Assembly: GCF_007785775.2 (NCBI RefSeq)
Contig: NZ_VNIK02000005.1
Coordinates: forward strand, 1 to 64,000
Reading direction: 5' to 3'
Length of the DNA: 64,000 nt
From: Flagellimonas hadalis
GTDB taxonomy: Bacteria > Bacteroidota > Bacteroidia > Flavobacteriales > Flavobacteriaceae
The first letter of the stretch is position 1. Each line of letters begins with the position of its first letter. This document shows positions 36,315-45,114 of the stretch, piece by piece. The notes under the pieces are model-generated. The model was given only the letters and a program-made list of their open reading frames with translations, made no database searches and was not told the DNA's origin. The translations under genes and the position numbers were made by a program.

Positions 36315-37367
36315 ATGCTAGAAGACAAGAATCCACAACGTACCTCATTGGGAGAGCTCGGCGAGTTTGGGCTCATTGACCATCTCACCCAGAACTTTGA
36401 ACTAAAACAGCCTTCGTCCCTTGTCGGTATTGGTGACGATGCCGCTGTGATGGATTTCAAGGACAAAAAAGTGATCGTCTCTACCGATATGTTGGTGGAG
36501 GGGGTACATTTTGACCTCAGCTATATGCCCCTCAAGCATTTGGGCTACAAGTCGGTGATGGTGAACCTTTCCGACATCTGTGCCATGAATGCCCTACCGA
36601 CCCAAGTGACGGTTTCCATTGCTGTTTCCAATAGATTTCCCCTTGAGGCCTTGGAAGAGTTTTATGAAGGGGTGGCCCTGGCCTGCAAACTGTACCATGT
36701 AGACTTGGTGGGAGGCGACACCACGTCGTCCAACAAAGGGATGATCATCAGCGTTACGGCCATCGGGGCTGCCAACGCAGATGAGATCGTTTACCGAAAA
36801 GGTAGCAAACCGAACGATCTTTTGGTGGTGACCGGGGATTTGGGCGGTGCCTATCTGGGGCTACAGGTGTTGGAACGTGAAAAAGAGGTCTTCAAGGTGA
36901 ACCCGAACAGCCAGCCAGATCTGGAGGCCTATTCCTATCTTGTGGAACGACAGTTGAAACCGGAGGCCCGCAAGGATATGGTGGAACTTTTGAAAAAATT
37001 GGAAGTAAAACCTACCTCTATGATCGATATCAGTGATGGCCTCTCTTCCGAAATACTCCACCTCTGTAAGCATGGGGACGTGGGCTGCAATCTTTTTGAG
37101 GACAAGATTCCCTTAGACCCATCGGCCATTGCCACTTGTGAGGAATTCAAAATGGACAGCACCATGGTCGCCCTTGGTGGTGGTGAGGATTATGAGCTCC
37201 TGTTCACCATAGACCAGGCCGATTTTCCCAAGATCAAGGGAAATCCCAACTTAACGGTGATAGGACATATGACGGAAAAAAGTGAAGGGGCACACCTTAT
37301 CACCCGAGCGGAGACCAAAATTCCCATCACAGCACAAGGATGGAACTCATTCAACGAAACAAAATAA
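36315..37367 (+). CDS. thiL: Thiamine-monophosphate kinase
   Basis: Phosphorylates thiamine phosphate to thiamine diphosphate with ATP. 350 residues from ATG 36315; upstream in-frame codons have no family match. AIR-synthase-like fold motifs: LVGIGDDAAVMDF (Asp41/42 metal ligands), VSTDMLVEGVHFDL, VGGDTTSSNKGMIISVTAIG, MIDISDGLSSEILHL and LGGGEDYELLFTI. It is a single gene, divergent from the SUF operon, with no other thi genes nearby. Confidence 0.95.
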   Translation: MLEDKNPQRTSLGELGEFGLIDHLTQNFELKQPSSLVGIGDDAAVMDFKDKKVIVSTDMLVEGVHFDLSYMPLKHLGYKSVMVNLSDICAMNALPTQVTVSIAVSNRFPLEALEEFYEGVALACKLYHVDLVGGDTTSSNKGMIISVTAIGAANADEIVYRKGSKPNDLLVVTGDLGGAYLGLQVLEREKEVFKVNPNSQPDLEAYSYLVERQLKPEARKDMVELLKKLEVKPTSMIDISDGLSSEILHLCKHGDVGCNLFEDKIPLDPSAIATCEEFKMDSTMVALGGGEDYELLFTIDQADFPKIKGNPNLTVIGHMTEKSEGAHLITRAETKIPITAQGWNSFNETK

Positions 37368-37487
37368 AAAACCCCGAAAATCAAGAATTTCCAACTCCAT
37401 GGTTTTGGGGCACGCAACCAATAGCAGTAGGTACTCGTTTGAGTTTCCGGGATTAAGATTTGGGCTTTTTGTAAAAAAAAGAAAGGG

Positions 37488-37754
37488 TTAGGCCACTTGG
37501 TGCACTACCCTGCTTCTTCTTTTTCGGTACATATCTTCCAATGCACTGTTGATTTCTTGCATCTGCGGTGTCAAGGCGGAAAGCTTTCCGCTGACATCCG
37601 TGGTTACCTCTTTGTGGCAATGGGTACATTTATACTCCTTGATGTGTTCCGTTACTTTTTTGGAAACCACATAATGGTGTCCGAACAGGTTGCAGAAAAA
37701 AGAGGAAAATTTGTTGCCTTGGTGGTGATGGTGGTGAGAAGTAGAAATTTTCAT
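37488..37754 (-). CDS. Small His-rich zinc-ribbon-like protein
   Basis: 88 residues. A five-His tract (residues 7-11) precedes FFCNLFGHHYVVSKKVTEHI and a CxxC-H motif (C43, C46, H47: YKCTHCHKEV), then a Leu/Glu-rich helix and a basic RKRRSR end. The resemblance is to short prophage-like DUF1660 proteins widespread in Flavobacteriaceae, which is family memory rather than proof. Metal binding is likely; the function is unknown. It is convergent with thiL, alone on its strand, with 263 bp upstream before brnQ in which no other gene is convincing. Confidence 0.6.
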   Translation of the reverse strand: MKISTSHHHHHQGNKFSSFFCNLFGHHYVVSKKVTEHIKEYKCTHCHKEVTTDVSGKLSALTPQMQEINSALEDMYRKRRSRVVHQVA

Positions 37755-38017
37755 AGGCCGGTCGTTGTTTAAGTAAGCATGGATACGATTTGGGGAATCG
37801 AAAAATGCCGTAATTTGGTTACTAGTAGTTTTTTGTTATATCAATTTTTTTTGATTGAACTTTCTATAGCAACGGATGTTGATAACTTTTTATTTTATGA
37901 ACGAACGCACAAAGTCTCTTTTTCGATGAAATGCATGCTATTCGACAAAAAGTCAGATAATTCCGCTGAATTACGTTTTCGAAATATACTACATTGAAAA
38001 TAATTTATCAACACCCC

Positions 38018-39295
38018 ATGAATAAAAAATCGTTAACGATCACCTCTTTTGCTCTTTTTTCCCTCTTTTTTGGCGCCGGGAATCTCATCCTACCCCCTCT
38101 TTTGGGTTTCAAGGCCGGAAATCTCTGGTTGTTGGTAGTGTTGGGATTCTGTATTTCGGGTGTCGTAGTGCCTTTGTTGGGTATTTTTGCCCATGCCAAA
38201 TTGCAGGGTACCATGTTCGATTTTGCCAAAAAGGTATCTCCCCTCTTCAGTTTGGTGTATTGCTATGTGGTCTATTTCATTTGCATTGCCCTTCCGTCAC
38301 CCAGAACGGCTTCGGTTACGCATGAAATGGCCATACAACCTTTTTGGGATACTCCTTACCTACTCACGAGCTTCGTTTATTTTCTTTTGGTCTTTCTGTT
38401 CGTGATCAATCGTTCCAAAGTATTGGACCTTTTGGGCAAGCTGTTAACTCCAGGAATACTTATCATTCTGCTATTGATGATTGCCACGGCCCTGTTTACC
38501 ATGGATTTCGATTTCACTTCTTCAGAAATCAAACATCCCTTCAGTCATGGGGTTTTGGAAGGATACCAAACTTTTGATGCCATAGCTGCCATTGTTGTCG
38601 GTGCCGTGATCATCATTTCCATCAACCTGAAAGAAAAGGAAGCTTCCTTCGAGGAGAAAAGGAAACTGATCCGAAAAGCCGGTTTTTGGGCCGGTGTGGG
38701 ATTATTTTCAGTCTATGCAGGACTTATTCTTACCGGTGCATTGTTCAGCGATCAATTTGAAGGCGGCATCTCCCGCACATCGCTTTTAAGTGAGTTGAGC
38801 ATAAAGATTTTGGGAGGCACAGGTAGTATATTGTTGAGCATTTTAGTAAGCTTGGCTTGTTTCACAACAGCGGTGGGGGTCATTACAGGTACCGCGGATT
38901 TCATCAAGGGCCGATTCAATAATTCCGACCTTGCCTATAAAATCACCGCATTGGTGTCTTGTGTATTCGGTGTTTTGATGGGCCAGTTCAATGTTGACTA
39001 CATCATTGCGGTGGCCATACCCTCGCTGATGTTCATTTACCCCATTACCATCATCCTGATCCTATTGAATGTACTTCCGGACAGACTTACCACTCCGACC
39101 GTGTTCAAGACCGTGGTCTGGACCACCATTTTGTTCAGCGTCCCTGATTTTTTGGGAAGCATGGGTCTGGGAGAAACCATCACGCCTTACATTTCATGGA
39201 TTCCTTTTAGCGCACATCAATTGGGATGGGTATTGCCCGCACTTCTGGCCCTGGTCCTATCAAATGTTATCCAGCAAAAAACAAAAATCGCCTAG
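38018..39295 (+). CDS. brnQ: Branched-chain amino acid transporter BrnQ (LIVCS family)
   Basis: 425 residues from ATG 38018. About twelve transmembrane helices; LFSLFFGAGNLILPPLLGF at the start and GAVIIISINLKEKEAS-type loops are typical of LIVCS Na+- or H+-symporters for Leu, Ile and Val. Inner membrane. Its stop codon TAG and that of the convergent esterase gene share the palindrome CTAG (39292-39295). Confidence 0.94.
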   Translation: MNKKSLTITSFALFSLFFGAGNLILPPLLGFKAGNLWLLVVLGFCISGVVVPLLGIFAHAKLQGTMFDFAKKVSPLFSLVYCYVVYFICIALPSPRTASVTHEMAIQPFWDTPYLLTSFVYFLLVFLFVINRSKVLDLLGKLLTPGILIILLLMIATALFTMDFDFTSSEIKHPFSHGVLEGYQTFDAIAAIVVGAVIIISINLKEKEASFEEKRKLIRKAGFWAGVGLFSVYAGLILTGALFSDQFEGGISRTSLLSELSIKILGGTGSILLSILVSLACFTTAVGVITGTADFIKGRFNNSDLAYKITALVSCVFGVLMGQFNVDYIIAVAIPSLMFIYPITIILILLNVLPDRLTTPTVFKTVVWTTILFSVPDFLGSMGLGETITPYISWIPFSAHQLGWVLPALLALVLSNVIQQKTKIA

Positions 39296-40560
39296 TAGAA
39301 AACGGAATCGAAGAAAGATTTCATTTCTGCGGCATAGGGCACTCCGTATTTGGCAAAAGTGGCACGGGTCTGCGCGTCTGGCTTCCAATCAAAAAAAGCA
39401 TGCCCGGCACCTTCCACCACCAAATATTCGACCGTTTGTCCGTTTTGCTTCAAAAGGTCGACGTAGGGCTGTACCAGTGCATCGTTGATCAAGCCATCTT
39501 CCGAACCCCTCACAATAAAATGGGGGATGGCCCTATCCGCCACATTGGGCACATGTTGAAAAGGGGAAACGGCACCCAGATAGGCTTGGTCCTTCTGTTG
39601 GATGAAATTGCTGAAATCCTTGGCGTCAAATGGTCCATAACTGGGTGCGGCCACTTTAATGGCATCCGTGATTTCATTTTTAACGGTCTCGACCGTTTTC
39701 CCTTGAGGCATATAGGAGGGCATAAATTCGTAAATGCCATTTGTCCCCTCAAAACCTCTATCGCCTATCATCGGAGAAAGTATTGCCGCCGCTGCGGAAA
39801 GGTGCCCTCCTGCACTGTCGCCGGTAACCGCTATCTTGGTTGGGTCACCCCCATAGGCCCTCGCATGTTCCTGAATGTGGGCAATGCCCCCAAAAACATC
39901 CTCTATCAAATTATGCATGTAGTTCGGGTTTTCGTCCCCGTCCAAATTGTTCACCCAGCGGTAGTCCAAGCTGAATACCACATATTGGTCTCCTTTGGTA
40001 AGTTCTCTTGCCAGGCCTCGCATAATGTCCTCATTATTGGAGGACCACCCCCCACCATGGATAATGACCACGCACGGTAGGTCCTTTGCCCCTTTAGGGG
40101 CATACACATCATATTTCAATGGTTTTACGCCCGGTTGGGCATACACCACATCGTGGGTCACGTTCAAGTTTTCCACCAGGTTGTTCTCCACAAAAGTGGC
40201 CCCGATGGACATGTCCTTGTCCACAACAATTTTGAGGGTCGGAACAAAAGTCTCCACACTGGTAGTTCCCCACATGCCTCCTTTAAAGGTATAATAGACA
40301 GCATCCAAACTATAGCCTTCGGATGGTGTGGCAGTGACGGTCAGTTCAGTGCCCGAAGCCACTTTTCCGTCTGCAGGAATTTCCGGGGAAACCGTGTAGG
40401 ATCCATTTTCCGGGGAAACCAAGGTCACCAAAAAGGTATCTTGTGCCTGTAATGTTCTTGTTGAAGTTGATGCCATGGCATTGCCAAAAATGAAAAATGA
40501 AAACAGGGGCAATATGCTCATGACCACCCTTTTATGCGTTGAGTTGAAAATCGTGTTCAT
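39292..40560 (-). CDS. Secreted alpha/beta hydrolase (esterase) with N-terminal InlB-type repeat
   Basis: 422 residues. A signal peptide ends near residue 30 (GNAMAS). Residues about 44-124 form a beta-repeat of the InlB/bacterial-repeat type (GTELTVTATPSEGYSLDAV). The hydrolase domain follows: oxyanion HGGGW (168-172), nucleophile S249 in VTGDSAGGHLSAAA, acid Asp in RGSEDGLIND, and His in GAGHAFFDW. This is the carboxylesterase/BD-FAE-like class acting on acetylated or feruloylated sugars; the substrate is unknown. No T9SS tail is evident. Confidence 0.9.
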   Translation of the reverse strand: MNTIFNSTHKRVVMSILPLFSFFIFGNAMASTSTRTLQAQDTFLVTLVSPENGSYTVSPEIPADGKVASGTELTVTATPSEGYSLDAVYYTFKGGMWGTTSVETFVPTLKIVVDKDMSIGATFVENNLVENLNVTHDVVYAQPGVKPLKYDVYAPKGAKDLPCVVIIHGGGWSSNNEDIMRGLARELTKGDQYVVFSLDYRWVNNLDGDENPNYMHNLIEDVFGGIAHIQEHARAYGGDPTKIAVTGDSAGGHLSAAAAILSPMIGDRGFEGTNGIYEFMPSYMPQGKTVETVKNEITDAIKVAAPSYGPFDAKDFSNFIQQKDQAYLGAVSPFQHVPNVADRAIPHFIVRGSEDGLINDALVQPYVDLLKQNGQTVEYLVVEGAGHAFFDWKPDAQTRATFAKYGVPYAAEMKSFFDSVFY

Positions 40561-40629
40561 TGCAGTTTGTTTAGATTCAACTACAATATATCCATTAAAA
40601 TGTTCCCTTGTTGATCTTGGAAGAATTTT

Positions 40630-41259
40630 TTACGTACAACAACACTGTTTATCGCTATTGGCCTTTTCAAAACATTCCTTGCCCTCCTTAAACGCAAAAT
40701 AGGCCAACCCCAATGTTCCCAAGCTATCCATATAAGGTATGCTGAAAAGTTGGTACACCCCACTGCTAATCAACAGGATGATGGACATGTACACACAGAC
40801 CAAGGTACAATTGGCATCGGCCAAAATAGGGGTTGAATTGAGTTGGTTGCCTACTTTCCTTTTCCACCATACCAAGATCCACATGATCAAAATGGAGATC
40901 AAAGAGATGACCACGCCCCAAAACGTGGTCAATGGCCGATGCCCTATCCAGATATTATAGAGACTGGTGGCCACAAGCCCTGCCACCAAGAGGTAAAAAG
41001 CAGTTCCAGTGATGCGAAGGGCAGTACGTTCAAAATTGTCCCGATTGCTCTCTGGATTTTTCCTGATGCGCAGGATCATGTGTGCAATGCCCAAACCCGA
41101 GATTACCTCAATAAAACTATCAGTCCCGAAACCGAACAGGGCCAAACTTTCATCTTCAAACCCGAGATAGGTGGAAACGATACCTTCCACCACATTGTAA
41201 AAAATGGTGAACAGGGCCAACCCGAAAGCTGTTCTGTATAATTGTTGTTGTTTTTCCAT
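40630..41259 (-). CDS. Cation diffusion facilitator-like transporter, Cys tail
   Basis: 209 residues with about six hydrophobic segments. The first half (FYNVVEGIVSTYLGFEDESL ... FGFGTDSFIEVISGLGI) resembles CDF transmembrane helices with the metal-site aspartate in TDSFIEV. The C-terminal cytoplasmic metal-sensing domain of CDF proteins is missing; instead the protein ends SDKQCCCT. Metal export (Zn, Co or other) is the family role, and substrate and direction are unproven. It is a single gene with no metal regulator beside it. Confidence 0.78.
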   Translation of the reverse strand: MEKQQQLYRTAFGLALFTIFYNVVEGIVSTYLGFEDESLALFGFGTDSFIEVISGLGIAHMILRIRKNPESNRDNFERTALRITGTAFYLLVAGLVATSLYNIWIGHRPLTTFWGVVISLISILIMWILVWWKRKVGNQLNSTPILADANCTLVCVYMSIILLISSGVYQLFSIPYMDSLGTLGLAYFAFKEGKECFEKANSDKQCCCT

Positions 41260-41437
41260 GGGACAATGAATTTCGGGGGTTTTGGAACAAAAATCAAAAT
41301 GTCCTTAATCCATTTGGTTGTTATTCAGTAGAAATTTTGCTGTCTCCCGGGTCACCTCGTAGGCGATTTACAGTCACAGTTGCTCAAATGGACTTGAACC
41401 TGAAAATGGAGCCACTACTCCTACTTGCCGAAATGTT

Positions 41438-41611
41438 CTATTCCTTCTCACTTCTTTTTTTGTTGTAGTGATAAATGGCATAGGCGATTCCTGCCAAGAC
41501 CACGAAGGGCAGGTAGCTCCCGATTACGACCCCGATTCCATAGGAACCGTCGGGAGCTTCCTGCATTTTCTTTTCAATATCGACCTGAAAAAGTAAAAAA
41601 AAGAGGTTCAT
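41438..41611 (-). CDS. Small single-pass membrane protein
   Basis: About 57 residues (MNLFFLLFQVDIEKK from ATG 41611; an ATG 9 bp upstream at 41620 is an alternative and has AGAAGG four bases before it). One strong transmembrane helix (about 29-50: VVIGSYLPFVVLAGIAYAIY) and a basic tail (NKKRSEKE). The motif EAPDGSYGIGVVIGSYLPF looks conserved in my memory of flavobacterial small proteins. Function unknown. Flanked by 178 bp and 91 bp with no other genes. Confidence 0.55.
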   Translation of the reverse strand: MNLFFLLFQVDIEKKMQEAPDGSYGIGVVIGSYLPFVVLAGIAYAIYHYNKKRSEKE

Positions 41612-41675
41612 ATGATGCATTTACCTTCTAAAAATCAAACTGAATGGAGTTAAACATCCAAAGCAATCAAAATGA

Positions 41676-41700
41676 GATACTTCGCTTCGCCCTGTATGAC
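41676..41700. repeat. Partial REP-like repeat arm
   Basis: GATACTTCGCTTCGCCCTGTATGAC-type sequence closely resembles the right arm of the element at 2485-2510. The matching left arm is not recognisable, so it is a degraded or half copy, lying just before the aminopeptidase stop. Confidence 0.45.
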
Positions 41701-41711
41701 AGTACCAACCC

Positions 41712-43004
41712 TTATTTGTTCATCAACTCCTCGATCTCCCCAATCTCGATGGGGATGTTCCGCATCAAATTGAAGGGTTCGCCCTTTTCTTGGATCACCA
41801 CATCATCTTCCAAACGAACGCCCATTCCTTCAGCGGGGATGTAAATGCCCGGTTCCACGGTAAAGACCATGTTGGCCTTCATGGGAGTCTTCAATTCGCC
41901 GTAATCGTGTGTATTCAGCCCGATATGGTGGCTGGTGCCGTGCATGAAATATTTTTTGTAGGCGGGCCAATCAGGGTTTTCGTTCTGTACATCGGCCTTG
42001 TCCAAAAGTCCCAAACCTATCAATTCCGAGGTCATGACCTTGCCCACTTCTTTGTGGAACTCGGCCCATATCACCCCTGGCACCAACATTTTGGTGGCTT
42101 CGTTCTTTACGCGCAACACGGCACTGTACACTTGCTTTTGTCTATCGGTAAACCGCCCGTTTGCGGGAATGGTACGGGTCATGTCACTGGAGTAGTTGGC
42201 ATATTCTGCAGCCAGATCCAACAAGATCATATCGCCATCCTTCACTTGGCGGTTGTTTTCCAGGTAATGGAGCACATTCGCGTTGTTCCCCGCTGCAATG
42301 ATGGGGCTATAGGCATACCCTTTGGAACGGTTGCGGACAAACTCGTGCAGAAATTCGGCTTCTATCTCATATTCCCAAACACCGGGTTTGACAAATTCCA
42401 AAATCCGTCGGAAGCCTTTCTCCGTAATATCGCAGGCGGTCTGCATCAAAGCGATCTCTTCGGGCTCCTTTATGCCACGAATCTGTTGCAAAATGGGGTT
42501 GCTCTTTGCCCATTGGTGCGCAGGAAAGTCCTTTTTGCATTTTTCGATAAAACGGTCTTCCCGGGTCTGGGTCTCCACCGCTTGGCGGTAGTGTTCATTG
42601 GTGTTGAAATAAATGGTGTCGGCCTCGGTCATGAGGTCAAAAAAGATCTTGTCGAATTCCTTCAGCCAACAGACCGTTTCTATTCCGGATACTTCTGTGG
42701 CCTGTTCCTTGGTCAATTTGGCCCCTTCCCATACCGCAATGTGGTCATTGGTCTCCCTTACAAATAGGATTTCCCTTTTCTTTGGATCCATCGCATCGGG
42801 AAAGAGCAGCAGGATGGTCTCCTCCTGATCGGCCCCGCTCAGATAGAAAATGTCACGGGACTGCTCAAAGGGCAGGGTGCTGTCCGCCCCAATGGGATAA
42901 ATATCGTTGGAATTGAACACCGCAATGCTTTTTGGCTTCATCTGTGCCATGAATTTCTTGCGGTTCTTCACAAAAAGATTGCTGTCTATGGGAAAATATT
43001 TCAT
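41712..43004 (-). CDS. pepP: Xaa-Pro aminopeptidase (aminopeptidase P)
   Basis: 430 residues. Removes N-terminal residues preceding proline with a dinuclear metal centre. An N-terminal AMP_N domain (about 1-130) is followed by the pita-bread domain with ligands in LLDLAAEYANYSSDMTRTIP (two Asp), MHGTSHHIGLNTHDYG (His), MVFTVEPGIYIP (Glu) and RLEDDVVIQEKG (Glu). Cytoplasmic. A good promoter lies upstream, and the DUF2721 gene diverges from it. Confidence 0.95.
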   Translation of the reverse strand: MKYFPIDSNLFVKNRKKFMAQMKPKSIAVFNSNDIYPIGADSTLPFEQSRDIFYLSGADQEETILLLFPDAMDPKKREILFVRETNDHIAVWEGAKLTKEQATEVSGIETVCWLKEFDKIFFDLMTEADTIYFNTNEHYRQAVETQTREDRFIEKCKKDFPAHQWAKSNPILQQIRGIKEPEEIALMQTACDITEKGFRRILEFVKPGVWEYEIEAEFLHEFVRNRSKGYAYSPIIAAGNNANVLHYLENNRQVKDGDMILLDLAAEYANYSSDMTRTIPANGRFTDRQKQVYSAVLRVKNEATKMLVPGVIWAEFHKEVGKVMTSELIGLGLLDKADVQNENPDWPAYKKYFMHGTSHHIGLNTHDYGELKTPMKANMVFTVEPGIYIPAEGMGVRLEDDVVIQEKGEPFNLMRNIPIEIGEIEELMNK

Positions 43005-43023
43005 CTGTATAAATTGGTTTGCC

Positions 43024-43055
43024 CAAATGTAGGTAATTGCAATACCGAAGACAAA
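43024..43055 (-). promoter_or_regulatory. Candidate pepP promoter (-33 TTTG, -7 TACATTTG)
   Basis: On the minus strand, TTTG (43055-43052) and TACATTTG (43031-43024) are 20 bp apart, a good match to the Bacteroidota consensus. The -7 box ends 19 bp before the ATG at 43004. Confidence 0.6.
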
Positions 43056-43083
43056 TTGTTACCTTCCATTTCAAAACCAGAAC

Positions 43084-43473
43084 ATGCAGCTCACCCTCAG
43101 CATTCCCGCCCTCCTTTTTCCTGCCATCTCCCTGACCATGCTGGCCTATAATGCCCGATATCTGGCCATTGCCGCCTTGATCCGACAACTGCACAAACAG
43201 TTTGAGGAAACCTCGGCCCATCCGTTGAAACAACAGATCCATCAACTCAGAAAAAGATTGGGCATCATCAAGAACATGCAGGCCACGGCCATCATCAGTT
43301 TTTTGCTGGCTGCAGTGACCATGTTCCTGGTCTATGTGGAACTGAACGTCTGGGCCAACATTGTTTTTGGAGTGAGCCTGGTTTTCCTGATGGTTTCCTT
43401 ATTGCTTTCCCTTGTTGAGGTGCAGGTATCCACCAAAGCCTTGGGCATCCAGCTGAAAAATATGGAAAATTGA
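43084..43473 (+). CDS. DUF2721 membrane protein
   Basis: 129 residues with three hydrophobic segments: about 3-23 (LSIPALLFPAISLTMLAYN), 67-87 and 91-112. Between the first and second lies a basic amphipathic stretch (LIRQLHKQFEETSAHPLKQQ). This is the DUF2721 layout; the function is unknown, inner membrane. It is divergent from pepP, and the 202-bp gap after it holds the promoter of the frameshifted gene. Confidence 0.85.
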   Translation: MQLTLSIPALLFPAISLTMLAYNARYLAIAALIRQLHKQFEETSAHPLKQQIHQLRKRLGIIKNMQATAIISFLLAAVTMFLVYVELNVWANIVFGVSLVFLMVSLLLSLVEVQVSTKALGIQLKNMEN

Positions 43474-43633
43474 TCCCCTTTTCCATTCCCTTCGTAGGAA
43501 TGTGTGCTGAAATAAAGAGGGAAAATCCTATGGCATTTTTCGCCGATCTGTCAACTATCAATTGAAAACGGGCTTGTACCAAATGAACGGTAACATCCAT
43601 AAAAACAACACTTTCGAAGCCTTCCTGTTCCCC

Positions 43634-43641
43634 TATCTTTG
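43634..43641 (+). promoter_or_regulatory. Candidate -7 box (TATCTTTG) of the frameshifted gene
   Basis: A perfect TAnnTTTG box 34 bp before the ATG at 43676, with a near-consensus TTTC 17-18 bp upstream. An intact promoter fits a recent frameshift or a sequence error. Confidence 0.4.
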
Positions 43642-43675
43642 TTGTCTATCATCAACAAAATCATCTTGACAGAGC

Positions 43676-44106
43676 ATGAAAAGTGTAAAAGAGCTGGATT
43701 TTTTCAAGAACATTCGGGAAATCAGGGAATACGAGTTCGGTATTTTTTATTTCTTCGATGGGTTGATCATTTCCGAAATGAATGAAGGGGAAACCTTTGA
43801 TTGGTCCATTGCTGAAAAAATCATTGATGCCGCCTATGAAATCTTGGGTGAGGAAAAGCCCATTGCCTATATCTCCAACCGTTCAACAACTATTCCGTGG
43901 TGCCTACGGATTGGTTGAAATTTTACAAGAACAGGCACAAACTCGAATTGTATTCCATCGTGGCCTACAACAAAAATGGCCTGGCCAGCATTATCTTGGA
44001 AAAAATGTTCTTTAAGGACAGTATCCGACAATTCACGGACCTGGAAAGTGCCATTTCATGGAGCTTGTCCAAAATAAGTGATAAGAACGACAGTCTATCT
44101 GCCTAG
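43676..44106 (+). pseudogene. Frameshifted SpoIIAA/STAS-like protein gene
   Basis: Two overlapping frames together give one protein of about 143 residues. Frame one encodes residues 1-69 and ends in out-of-frame residues at 43918. Frame two carries FNNYSVVPTDWLKFYKNRHK through to the end at 44106. The break lies at 43881-43884, where CCGTTCAAC would read through as CCGTTTCAAC: one T is missing from a T-run. The rebuilt sequence resembles small SpoIIAA/STAS-like proteins of Flavobacteriia (strand YEFGIFYFFDGLIISEMNEG, then PIAYISNRFNNYSV). It is a recent pseudogene, a phase-variable tract or an assembly error. Confidence 0.75.
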
Positions 44107-44147
44107 ATGATACAGGGTATTCCCCTCAAATCAAGCTTTCACCTTTT

Positions 44148-45035
44148 TTATCGTTTTCTCTGCCCGTTCCTTTCCACAAATTGGATGATCTGTTTTGCCA
44201 CGTTGATCCCTGTTGCCTCTTCAATGCCTCTGAGTCCCGGCGATGCGTTGACCTCGATCAACAATGGCCCTTTCTTGGACCGGATAAGGTCCACTCCGGC
44301 AATTCCCAGACCCAAATGCTTGGTCGCGTCCAGGGCCATGGTTTTTTCCTTGGGGGTCAGTTGGACCGCTTCGGTGTCCGCCCCCCGGTGCACATTGGAC
44401 CGGAAATCATCCAACCCACTGGTCCGTTTCATGCTCGCCACGACCTTGTTCCCCACCACAATCACCCGAAGGTCTTCCCCATTGGCCTCCTCAATGTACT
44501 GTTGCAACAGGATGCTGGTATTCATATTATACAAAGTATCGATCATGGATTTTGCCGATTTTTTGCTCTCGGCCAAGATCACTCCTTTTCCTTGTGTGCC
44601 CTCTTGGAGTTTGATGATCACAGGCCCCCCTCCCAGCAGGTCTATCTGTGCCTCTACATTGTCGGGGTTGATGGAGAAAACGGTTTCTGGGATGGGGATT
44701 CCCTTTTTGGCCATGATCTGCAAGGTCCTCACTTTGTTCCTGGCCCTGATGATTCCCGTTGACCGGGCCGTGCTGAAGACCCCGTTCATTTCAAACTGCT
44801 TCACGATGGCAGCGCCATGTCGGGTGACCGTGGTGCCGATCCTGGGGATGATGGCATCAAAACCTTCGGTGATGTTGTCCTCCCCAAAATAGATCTGGGG
44901 TATGCCCTGGCCCAATTTCACCGAGCACTTGGTGTGGTCAATCAGCTCCACATAGTGTCCCGCCTTTTGCGCTTCCACAGCTATTCTTCTGGTGGAATAC
45001 ACATTGAGGCTCACGGATAGGATGGCGATATCCAT
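44148..45035 (-). CDS. RimK-family ATP-grasp alpha-L-glutamate ligase
   Basis: 295 residues from ATG 45035 (MDIAILSVSLNVYSTRR); upstream frame content is not protein-like. ATP-grasp features: GGGPVIIKLQEGTQGKGVILA (P-loop-like lid), LLQQYIEEANGEDLRVIVVG, and the metal-binding LLIEVNASPGLRGIEEATG. RimK relatives add glutamates to ribosomal protein S6 or make short peptides; the acceptor here is unknown. It lies 79 bp downstream of the histidine kinase gene on the same strand. Confidence 0.93.
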   Translation of the reverse strand: MDIAILSVSLNVYSTRRIAVEAQKAGHYVELIDHTKCSVKLGQGIPQIYFGEDNITEGFDAIIPRIGTTVTRHGAAIVKQFEMNGVFSTARSTGIIRARNKVRTLQIMAKKGIPIPETVFSINPDNVEAQIDLLGGGPVIIKLQEGTQGKGVILAESKKSAKSMIDTLYNMNTSILLQQYIEEANGEDLRVIVVGNKVVASMKRTSGLDDFRSNVHRGADTEAVQLTPKEKTMALDATKHLGLGIAGVDLIRSKKGPLLIEVNASPGLRGIEEATGINVAKQIIQFVERNGQRKR

Positions 45036-45114
45036 TGTAGTGTTCAGGTTTTGCCTGTTCAAATTCGGATAAATCTTTTGGATTTCGGTGCCGTTTTGAA
45101 AATTTCTTTCAGCT

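Noticed and set aside
37779..37997. 72-codon open frame before brnQ
   Set aside because: Biased, low-information sequence in an AT-rich gap, with no motif and no supporting context.
41790..42767. 325-codon open frame on the plus strand
   Set aside because: Antisense to aminopeptidase P, which has all its metal ligands; no protein-like features.
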